DNA of 64,000 nt from Myxococcus guangdongensis (lineage in GTDB: Bacteria > Myxococcota > Myxococcia > Myxococcales > Myxococcaceae): NCBI RefSeq assembly GCF_024198255.1, contig NZ_JAJVKW010000004.1, positions 496,001 to 560,000 on the forward strand, read 5' to 3'. Position numbers and translations under genes: made by a program. How positions within the stretch are numbered: position 1 is the stretch's first letter; every line of letters begins with the position of its first letter. Below, one piece after another: positions 42,134-51,100 of the stretch. Below the pieces are notes generated by a model. That model did not search any database, was not told the DNA's origin, and worked only from the letters and a program-made list of their open reading frames with translations.

Positions 42134-42961
42134 ATGTCTTCGCGCGCCTTCGTCGCGTCCCTGGTTGCGTTCTCCCTCACCGGCTGCGCCGGCATGGTCG
42201 TCACCACGACCAAGACGGGGCTCGATGGAAAGACCGTCGTGACCAGCTCGGACCCCGCGGAGCAGGCTCGCATCGACGCCGAGGCGCGCGAGAACGAGGA
42301 CTACGCCAAGGCCATCGCCGCCGCGCCCCGCCGCGCGCCCCAGGACGTCATCGAGGTCGCCGTGTTCGAGACCTACGTCTCCGAGGAGCTCTCCCAGGCG
42401 GTGGACCGCAAGAAGCTCGAGGCCATGCTCCTGGGCGAGCTGTCCAACGACGCGCGGCTGCGCATCGTCCCCGTGAAGGGCCTGTCCTCCAGCGGCCTGC
42501 GCGCGAGCGCCTCCACCGAGGAGCGCATCGACGCGGCCCGCGCGAAGGGAATCTCCCCGGACGTGTGGGTCCTCCCCGCGGTCCTCCTCACCGACGCGGT
42601 GGGCACCAGCGGCGGCAAGCTCGTCTCCATGAAGGCCTTCACCGTCCGCGGCGAGGTCATCTCCGCGTACGGCACCGGCGCGTCGCAGGCCGAGGACAAG
42701 GGCACCCTCTTCCAGAACGAACAGGTCGTGAAGACCACCGCCGCGAGGACCCGCTCCGTGGTCCTCGACCAGCTCGGGCCCAACCTGCCGTCGCGCGAGG
42801 CGGTGGCCGGGCTGCAGAAGGCGCGGATGCAGAAGAAGGTGGCCACCATCGAGGAGCAGGCCGGAATCCTCCCCGAGGACGACGCGCAGACGCGCCTGAG
42901 GAAGATCCTCGAGGCGGCCAAGAACGGCCCCAAGCCCGCACAGGCGGCCGCGCAGGAGTAG
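42134..42961 (+). CDS. Lipoprotein, unknown function
   Basis: The 275-residue precursor has signal peptide SSRAFVASLVAFSLTGC, with lipobox LTGC. The mature protein has a conserved-looking alpha/beta stretch (VIEVAVFETYVSEELSQAVDRKKLEAMLLGELSNDARLRIVP) resembling the CsgG/LpoB-type or GNA1162-like lipoprotein fold. A helix-rich tail with Lys/Ala pairs follows (ARMQKKVATIEEQAGILPEDDAQTRLRKIL). The CsgG-like hint is weak. ATG 42134 has GGAG about 7 bp upstream. The glycosyltransferase gene follows by 25 bp, so both are probably one unit. Confidence 0.7.
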   Translation: MSSRAFVASLVAFSLTGCAGMVVTTTKTGLDGKTVVTSSDPAEQARIDAEARENEDYAKAIAAAPRRAPQDVIEVAVFETYVSEELSQAVDRKKLEAMLLGELSNDARLRIVPVKGLSSSGLRASASTEERIDAARAKGISPDVWVLPAVLLTDAVGTSGGKLVSMKAFTVRGEVISAYGTGASQAEDKGTLFQNEQVVKTTAARTRSVVLDQLGPNLPSREAVAGLQKARMQKKVATIEEQAGILPEDDAQTRLRKILEAAKNGPKPAQAAAQE

Positions 42962-42986
42962 CCAGTCCCTGGCACGGAGGTGAGCC

Positions 42987-43850
42987 ATGCCCGTGGCGGA
43001 GCCGTTTCCCGGCGCAATCCCCAAGAAGCTCCACTTCATCTGGATGGGAAGGCCCGTTCCGGAGAAGTACCTGGCCAACATCACCTCCTTCGCCTTCCGC
43101 AACCCGAACTACGAAATCAACCTCTGGTCTACCAGCGCCGACCGCTTCAGGACCTCGATGGCGGGCCTGCGGATGCAAGGCTCCAACTGGAGGTTCCGCA
43201 CGCTCGCCGAGCTGAACCTCCACCCGCGCTACCGCCATTGGATCGACTTCGAGACGCGCGGCTATCTGGTCAACTTCGCCGCCGCCAGTGACTTGCTCCG
43301 GCTGGCCATCCTTCATCAGGAGGGCGGCGTCTACACAGACACGGACAACCTCGCGTTGGCGGCCTTCGGAGAGCTCTGGGCCGAGTATGGCTTCCTGCTG
43401 GCCAAGGCCGGACTGGACAACAACACCCTCACGAACGCGCTGATGGCGTCGGTGCCCGGCAATCCCTATGTCAATGTGATGGGATTGCACATCCTCGACA
43501 AGTACGACACCACGGACCCTGACTTGTTGGAGCGCAAACGCGTGCCGGGGACGCTCGCGCGCCGCTCGATGACCATCGAGATGAGCGGACCTGGGGCGCT
43601 GTCGCTCGCGTTGGATGGCTATGGACACCACGAGCAGCGGACGCTGACCAAGGTCCGTCACGTCCGGGACGCCTCCGGCGCGCGGAGGTCCGTGAAGACG
43701 GAGCAGGTCGTGACGACCTTCGTGCAGGACCTGCTGCACGGCGGCTTCGCCCCCCACCCGAAGGTCTGCTTCCCGCAGGGGCTGGTGCGGGTGGCCTCGG
43801 ACAAGACGTGGCTGGGGACGCGGCCTCCCTCCGCCGAGAGCCCGCTCTGA
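42987..43850 (+). CDS. TcdA/TcdB-like (GT44/GT32-type) glycosyltransferase with DXD motif
   Basis: This 287-residue single-domain protein has the hallmark blocks of the toxin-type glycosyltransferase fold: IPKKLHFIWMG at residues 11-21, then AAASDLLRLAILHQEGGVYTDTDN, with Ser101, Asp102, Arg105 and the metal-binding Asp118-x-Asp120. The C-terminal third contains DLLHGGFAPHPKVCF. Large clostridial toxins use this fold to glucosylate Rho GTPases, and GT32 enzymes build glycans; here no toxin delivery domain is attached. The cytosolic sequence lacks a signal peptide. The downstream neighbour is also a sugar-transfer protein, so glycan assembly is the safer reading. Confidence 0.82.
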   Translation: MPVAEPFPGAIPKKLHFIWMGRPVPEKYLANITSFAFRNPNYEINLWSTSADRFRTSMAGLRMQGSNWRFRTLAELNLHPRYRHWIDFETRGYLVNFAAASDLLRLAILHQEGGVYTDTDNLALAAFGELWAEYGFLLAKAGLDNNTLTNALMASVPGNPYVNVMGLHILDKYDTTDPDLLERKRVPGTLARRSMTIEMSGPGALSLALDGYGHHEQRTLTKVRHVRDASGARRSVKTEQVVTTFVQDLLHGGFAPHPKVCFPQGLVRVASDKTWLGTRPPSAESPL

Positions 43851-43924
43851 GCGGAGGCGCTGCCATGGGGCCCGGAGTGGAGTAGGGTGTCGCCCCTTCT
43901 CGCACCTCGGGATTGCTCGACCGC

Positions 43925-45073
43925 ATGTCCACGGACGTTCCTGTCACCGAAGAGGCCGTGCGCCCCACGCCCTGGCGGGCGAGGCTTCGGGCCCTGGGCT
44001 CGGAGCTCGCGTTCCCCGTCAGCCTCTTCTTCTTCAGCCGACTGGCGCTGCTGCTGCTCGCGCGGGTGTCGCTGGTGTTCGACAACCGGCTGCATCGCCC
44101 TCCGTTCCAGCAGACGGGCCTGGCGGGACTGGATGCGTTCTGCCGGTGGGACTGCGGTTGGTACACGGAGATCGCCCGTCAGGGCTATGTGCGCCCACAG
44201 GCCACCAACTTCTTCCCGTTGCTGCCCATGCTGGGGCGGTTGGTCCGTGAGACGACGGGCCTGAGCATCCAGGTGTCGCTGGTGCTGGTGGCCAACGTGG
44301 CCGGGTTGCTCGGGCTCATCGTCCTGTACCGGCTCTTCCGCACGCTCGAGGACGAGGACACGGCCCGCGCGGGCCTGCTGCTCTTCACCGCCTATCCGTT
44401 CGCCTTCTTCCAGTCCGCGGGCTACCCGGAGTCGTGGATGGTGTTCCTCACCGCGCTCGCGGTGCTCTTCAGCCAGCGAGGGCGCCACTGGTGGGCGGCG
44501 CTGGCGCTGGGCTTCGGTGGGCTGTCACGTCACCTGTCACTCGTGGCGGGGCTGTCGCTGCTCTACCAGCAGCTGCGCTCCCGGGGCGGTGGGCTCAAGG
44601 CGTGGTTCCACCGCGACATCCTGGCGCTCGCCGTGCCGCTGGTCGTGACGTCGCTCTACTTCGTCTTCCTCGCATGGAAGTTCGGCGACCCGCAGCTCTG
44701 GTGGAAGGTCCGCGCCGGTGAGTGGTCGGGCGCGTGGGCGGGGCTCGGGACCTGGTGGCTCCGCGATGACTGGGCGCCCGAGGTCACCCTCTACGTGGCG
44801 GTGTCCTTCATCCCCGGCGTGGGGGCGCTCCTGCTCGCGCGTCGGCGCCAGTGGTGGCCGCTGGCCGCGTTCGGGATTCCGTTGATGCTGGTGCTGTGGA
44901 CGGTGGGCCTGGTGGGCCTGGGCCGCTACAGCGCGGCGGTGTGGCCCGCGTTCCTGCCGTTGGGCGCGTGGCTCGCGCGCCGTCCCGCGCTGCGCGGGCC
45001 CTTGGTGCTGGGCATGGCCCTGTTCCAGGGCATGCTCGTGTTCCTCTTCGTGCACTCCTATCCCATCAACTGA
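43925..45073 (+). CDS. PIG-V-like polytopic mannosyltransferase (GT-C)
   Basis: The 382-residue membrane protein has about eight to nine predicted helices. The N-terminal loop after helix 1 holds the family signature FCRWDCGWYTEIARQGY, then NFFPLLPMLGRLV, as in the mannosyltransferase family of eukaryotic PIG-V and its bacterial relatives. AYPFAFFQSAGYPESWMVFLTALAVL follows, another conserved stretch. These GT-C enzymes use polyprenyl-phosphate sugars and face the periplasm. ATG 43925 is preceded by a weak site; TTG 43913 is the alternative. It is 74 bp after the toxin-type glycosyltransferase gene and ends at a bidirectional terminator. Confidence 0.85.
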   Translation: MSTDVPVTEEAVRPTPWRARLRALGSELAFPVSLFFFSRLALLLLARVSLVFDNRLHRPPFQQTGLAGLDAFCRWDCGWYTEIARQGYVRPQATNFFPLLPMLGRLVRETTGLSIQVSLVLVANVAGLLGLIVLYRLFRTLEDEDTARAGLLLFTAYPFAFFQSAGYPESWMVFLTALAVLFSQRGRHWWAALALGFGGLSRHLSLVAGLSLLYQQLRSRGGGLKAWFHRDILALAVPLVVTSLYFVFLAWKFGDPQLWWKVRAGEWSGAWAGLGTWWLRDDWAPEVTLYVAVSFIPGVGALLLARRRQWWPLAAFGIPLMLVLWTVGLVGLGRYSAAVWPAFLPLGAWLARRPALRGPLVLGMALFQGMLVFLFVHSYPIN

Positions 45074-45076
45074 CGG

Positions 45077-45113
45077 CGAGGGCCCCGGTGGCGCGTGGCC
45101 GCCGGAGCCCTCG
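45077..45113. terminator. Bidirectional terminator between the mannosyltransferase and the giant surface protein
   Basis: The 16-bp stem CGAGGGCCCCGGTGGC / GCCGCCGGAGCCCTCG (one mismatch, one G-T pair, 5-nt loop) lies between convergent stops at 45073 and 45122. Confidence 0.8.
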
Positions 45114-45121
45114 GTGATGCG

Positions 45122-48100
45122 TCAGTCGCGACGCGCCCGGCGACGCAGCGGCAGCGCCAGGAGCAGCAGGGCCAGCGGAGCGAGGGTGGCCGCGCCGCCC
45201 GTGGTGCAGCCGCCTCCGCCGACGACGAAGTCGTCATTGCCGTCCAGCGGGTTGGTGCCACCGGCGACCTCCTCGCCGTCGCTGGCGCCGCCCCCGTCCG
45301 TGTCGGCGTTGTTCGGGTCCGTCTCGCCCGGGTCGACGCGGCCGTTGTGGTTCGCGTCCTCCTCGCCGTCCTTCAGGCCGTCCCCGTCCGTGTCCGCGTC
45401 GAGCGGGTCCGTGGGGTTCTCGCCCTTCACCTCGATGCCGTCGGGCAGGCCGTCACCGTCCGTGTCGGGGTTGTTCGGGTCCGTCTCCCGCGCGTCGACG
45501 CGGCCGTTGTGGTTGGTGTCCTCCTCGCCGTCCTTCAGGCCGTCACCATCCGTGTCCGCGTTCTTCGGGTCGGTGGTGGTGCTGGGGTCCTCGTCCGGAC
45601 GGAAGTTCGGCGAGCTCTGGTCCGTGTGCGGGTGCGCCGTCTCGCGCGTCACGCCCATCTCGGTGCCGTCCAGCACGCCGTCGTTGTCGCTGTCCGGGTC
45701 CAACGCGTCGATGAGGCCGTCCCCATCCGTGTCGGTGATGCCATCCACGCCATCCGGCACACCGTCGGAGTCGGAGTCTGCGTTGCGCGGGTCGAGGCCC
45801 AGCGCAATCTCGGTCGCGTCATCGATGCCGTCCATGTCGGAGTCCACGTCGTCGGGCGCGAAGAGCGGGTCCGTCTCCCGCGCGTCGACGCGGCCGTTGT
45901 GGTTGGCGTCCTCGATGCCGTCGAACACGCCGCCGCCATCCGTGTCGGGGTTGAGCGGGTCCGTCTTCGTCGACGGGTCCGCGTCCGGCGTGAAGCGCGC
46001 CGGGTCCGTGTCGGTGCCCTGCGGCTCGGTGAGGCCCAGCTCCAGGCCGTCCGCCAGTCCGTCGCCGTCCGTGTCCGCCTTCTTCGGGTCCGTCTCACCG
46101 TCGTCGACGATGCCGTTGTGGTTGGCGTCCTCGTTGCCATCCAGCAGGCCGTCGTCATCCGTGTCGTCGTCGAGCGGGTCCGTGCCCGCGACCTTCACCT
46201 CGATGCCGTCCGGCAGGCCGTCGCCGTCCGTGTCGGGGTTGTTCGGGTCCGTGCCGAGCGCGAGCTCCTCCGCGTCCGTCAGGCCGTCACCATCCGAGTC
46301 CGCCGTGATGTTCCACGAGTAGGAGGCCGGCGAGTCATCCACGTTGCCCGCGCCGTCCACCGCGCGAACCTCCAGGGTGTGCGCCCCGAGCGCCAGGTTC
46401 GTGAAGGCCATGGGGTTGGTGCACGCCGTCCAGGCCGCGCCGTCCAGGCTGCACTCGAAGGTGGAGCCGGGCTCGGTGGACTCGAAGACGAACGTGGCGT
46501 CGGCGGGCGCCTCCGTGAGCGGCGGGCCGCTGAGGATGCGGGTGTCCGGCGCCTGGGTGTCCACCGTCCACGTGTACGACGCGGGCGTCGGATCCACGTT
46601 GCCGTCGTCATCCTTCGCGCGGACCTCGAGCGTGTGCTCGCCGTCGGCCAGGCCCGTCAGCTCGGTGGGGTTCTGGCAATCGCCGAAGGGCGCGCCGTCC
46701 AGGCTGCACTCGTACGTCACCGGGGACTCGTCCGAGCTGAACCCGAACGTGGCCGAGGTCTGGTTCGTCAGCGTGGGCGGCGTCTGGGTGAACTCCGTCT
46801 GCGGCGGCTCGGCGTCCACGGTGAAGGTGTGGACGACGGGCGTGCTGGTGTTGCCGGCCTCGTCCGTCGCGGTGACGGAGACGGTGTGCGAGCCCTCGCC
46901 GAGCGGCGCGCTCCCCGTCAGCGTCCACGTGCCCGAGGCATCCACCTCGAAGGTGCCAATCACGGTGCCGTCCACCGTCACGGTGACGGTGCTGCCCGGC
47001 TCCGCCGTGCCCGAGTACGTCACCGTCGAGACGCTCGACTCCGAGCCTTCGGCCGGCGAGTCGATGTCCACGGCCGGCGCCTGGGTGTCCACCGTCCAGG
47101 TATGCTCCGCGGGCGTCGCGTCCACGTTGCCCGCGGCGTCCACGGCGCGCACCGCGAGGGTGTGGTCGCCGTCCGTGAGGTTGTCGAACGTCGCCTGGGA
47201 AGCGCACGCGACGAAGGTCGCGCCGTCCAGGCTGCACTCGAAGGTCACCGGCGTCTCGTTCGAGGAGAAGACGAAGGACGCGGAGGCCACGTTCGTCAGG
47301 GCCGCGGGGCCGCTGTCGATGGCCGTGTCGGGCGCCGTCGTGTCCACCGTGAAGGTGACGCTCGCCGACGCGCCGGTGTTGCCCGCGGCGTCCGTCGCGG
47401 TGACGACCGCCGTGTACGGCCCGTCACCCAGCGTCACGGGCGGCGTGAAGGACCACCCACCGGTGCCATTCACGGGGATGGGGCCGTAGGTCACTCCGCC
47501 CACCGTCAGCGTCACCGACGTCGCGTCGGTGGCCGTGCCCGTGAGCGTCACCACGCCGTCAGCCAGCACCGCGCCCGGAGCGGGAGAGGCGATGAGCGGC
47601 GCGGCCGGCGGCGTCAGGTCCACCGTCCACGTGTACTCGGCGGGCGTGGGGTCCACGTTGCCCGCCGCGTCCACCGCGCGCACCGTCAGGGTGTGCTCAC
47701 CCTCGGCGAAGCCCTCGAACAGGGCCGGGCTGGTGCAGGCGATGTACGCCGCGCCATCCACGCTGCACTCGAAGGTGGAGCCCGGCTCGCTGGCGACCAG
47801 CTCGAACGAGGCGTCCACGGCGCGGGTGGGCGAGTCCGGACCGGACACGATGAGCGTGTCCGGCGGGGTGGTGTCCACCGTCCAGGTGTGGGTCGCGGGC
47901 GTCGCGTCCGCGTTGCCCACGGCGTCCACCGCGCGCACCGAGAAGGTGTGCGAGCCGTCCGCCAGGCCCGTGAAGCTCACCGGCGAGGTACAGGCCACGT
48001 AGGCCGAGCCATCCAGGCTGCACTCGTAGCCCACCGCGTCGCCCTCGGAGCGCAGCTCGAAGCTGGCCGACGTCTCACGGGTGAGCGCCTCCGGACCGGA

Positions 48101-51100
48101 CTCGATGAACGTCTCCGGCGGCGTCAGGTCGATGGTGAAGCCGTGCGACGTCGCGTCGGAGGTGTTACCCGCGGCGTCCACCGCGACGGCGGTGAGCGTG
48201 AGCGGGCCCTCGGGCTGCGCGGTGGGGAAGGTGAAGGTCCACGTGCCGGAGGCCGTCACGGGGATGGGGCCGTAGGTGGCGCCGTTCACCTCCAGGTAGA
48301 CCTCACTGTCCGACGCGGCCGTGCCGGTGATGGTGGGCGTCGCTGTGCCCACCGTGCCACCGTTCGCCGGCGAGACGACAGCGGGGGCCGCGGGCGCCTG
48401 CAGGTCCACCGTCCACGTGTACGTCGCGGGCGACGGGTCCACGGTGCCCAGCGCGTTGACGGCGCGGACCGCGAGGGTGTGGGTGGCCTCGGAGAGGCCG
48501 GTGAGGTTCAGCGGGCTGGTGCAGGCCGTGAAGGCCGCGCCATCCAGGCTGCACTCGAACGACACGCCGCCGTTCTCCATGCGGAGCGCGAAGGACGCAG
48601 TCGTCTCGCGCGTGAAGGCCGCGGGGCCGGAGTCGATGTACGTCTCCGGCGTGGACAGGTCGACGGTGAAGTCGTTGGACGCCGCGTCGCTGGTGTTGCC
48701 GGCGGAGTCCGTCGCGGTGGCCTCCACCGTGTGCGGGCCCTCGCTCAGCGCCGTCGGGCTGGGCAGGCTCCAGTCGCCGTCGATGTTCGCCGTCACGGTG
48801 CCAATCACGTCCCCGTCCACCTCCACCGTCACCTGCGCGAAGGGCTCCGCGGTGCCGGAGTAGACGGGCGTCGCGGTGGCGATGGTGGTGCCGTCCGCGG
48901 GGGTGGTGATGACCGGCGCGTCGGGAGCCACCGTGTCCACGGTGAACTCGGAGGGAGCGCTGTCGTCGCTCACGTTGCCCGCGGCATCGGTGGCCGTGGC
49001 AATCGCCGTGTGGAGCCCCTGTCCCAGGTCCACGGTGGGGGTGTACGTCCAGCGGCCCAGCGCATCCACGGGCGCGGTGCCCAGGACGACGCCGTCCACG
49101 GACACCGTCACCAGCGTGCCCGCCGTCCCCGTGCCGGAGATGACCGGGCGCTGCGTGGGCACCACGACGCCGTTGGCGGGCGTGTCGATGACGGGCGCGT
49201 CCGGCGCCGTCGTGTCCACGGTCCACGTGTACGTCGCGGGCGAAGCGTCCACGTTGCCCGCGGTGTCGCGCGCGCGGACCTCCAGGGTGTGGCTGCCTTC
49301 GGACAGGCCCGTGAGGGTGCGGGGGTTGGAGCAGGTGATGAACGCCGCGCCGTCCAGTGAGCACTCATACGTCACCGGGTCCGTGTCGCTGCCGAAGCCG
49401 AACGTGGCGGAGGTGGCGTTGGTGATGGAGGGCGGGGTGCTGGTGAACGTGGTGGTGGGCGCCACGGTGTCGACGGTCCACGTGCGGCTGGCCGGCGTCG
49501 CATCCACGTTGCCCGCGCCGTCACGCGCGCGCACGGTGAGGGTGTGGGCGCCCTGGGACAGGTTGTCGAACGTCACGGGGTTGGAGCAGGCGACGAACGT
49601 GGCGCCGTCCAGCGAGCACTCGTAGGTGACGCCGGACTCCGAGCTGCCGAAGCCGAACGTCGCGCTGTCGCTGTTCGTCAGCCCGGAGGGCCCGCTGACG
49701 ATGGTCGTGTCCGGCGCGGTGGTGTCCACCGTCCAGGTGTAGGTCGCGGGCGTCTGGTCCACGTTGCCCGCGGCATCCCGCGCGCGAACCGCCAGCGTGT
49801 GCGAGCCGTCCGTGAGGTTGGGGAAGGTCTGCGAGGAGGCGCAGGCGCTGAAGGCCGCGCCGTCGAGCGAGCACTCGTACGTCACCGGCGACTCGGTGGC
49901 GCTGAAGGTGAACTGGGCGTTCGCCGAGGCGGAGACGCTCGGCGGGCGGGTGACGATGCTCGTATCCGGCGCCGTGGTGTCCACCGTCCACGTGCGGGTG
50001 GCCGGCGTGGGGTCCACGTTGCCCGCGGCATCCACCGCGCGAACCGCGAAGGTGTGCGAGCCGTCCGCCAGGTTCGACAGCGACGTCGGGCTGGTGCACG
50101 ACGTGAACGGCGCCCCGTCGAGCGAGCACTGGAACGTCTGCGGGCTCTCGGTGGAGGTGAAGCTGAACGTCGCGCCGGTGTTCGACGTCGTCCCCGTCGG
50201 GCCACCCGAGAGGGTGGTGTCCGGCGCGAGGGTGTCGACGGTCCACGTGTAGGTGGCCGGGGTGGGGTCCACGTTGCCCGCGGCATCCACGGCGCGGACC
50301 TCGAGGGTGTGGCTGCCCTGCGACAGGCCCGGGAAGCTCTGCGACGCGGAGCACGCGGTGAACAGCACCGCGCCATCCAGGCGGCACTCGTAGCTCACGC
50401 CGCTCTCGTTGGAGCTGAACTGGAAGTTGGCCACCGCCGAGTTGGACACCGACGGCGGGGTGCTGGCGAAGGACGTGTCGGGGGCCACGGTGTCGACGGT
50501 CCACGTGCGGGTGGCCGGCGTCGCGTCCACGTTGCCCGCGCCGTCACGCGCGCGGACCTGCAGGGTGTGGCTGCCCTGCGACAGCCCCGTGTACGTCATC
50601 GGGTTCGTGCAGGCGGTGAAGGTCGCCCCGTCGAGTGAGCACTCGTACGTCACGCCGCTCTCGTTGGAGTCGAAGTCGAACGTCGCCTGCGTGGAGGCCG
50701 TCGTCCCGGACGGACCGCTGACGATGGTCGTCTCGGGCGCCACGGTGTCGACGGTCCACGTGCGGGTGGCCGGCGTCGCGTCCACGTTGCCGGCGCTGTC
50801 GCGCGCGCGGACCGCCAGCGTGTGGTTGCCCTGGGACAGGCTGCTGAAGGTCGTGGGCGAGGTGCACGCGGCGAAGGCCCCACCGTCCAGGCTGCACTCG
50901 AAGAGCGCGGGCGTCTCCGTGGAGGTGAAGGAGAACGTGGCGCTGGTGGAGTTGGTCGTCCCCGTCGGGCCCGAGGTGATGGCGGTGTCCGGCGCCGTGG
51001 TGTCCACGGTCCACGTCCGGCTTGCGGGCGTGGGGTCGATGTTGCCGGCGGCGTCCACCGCCCTCACCTGGAGCGTGTGGCTGCCCTGCGACAGGCTCGT

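Noticed and set aside
45095..49360. 1,421-codon open frame on the plus strand
   Set aside because: Antisense to the Ig/TSP3 repeat region of the giant surface protein. The apparent protein is Arg/Val/Gly-rich repetition mirrored from the real repeats.
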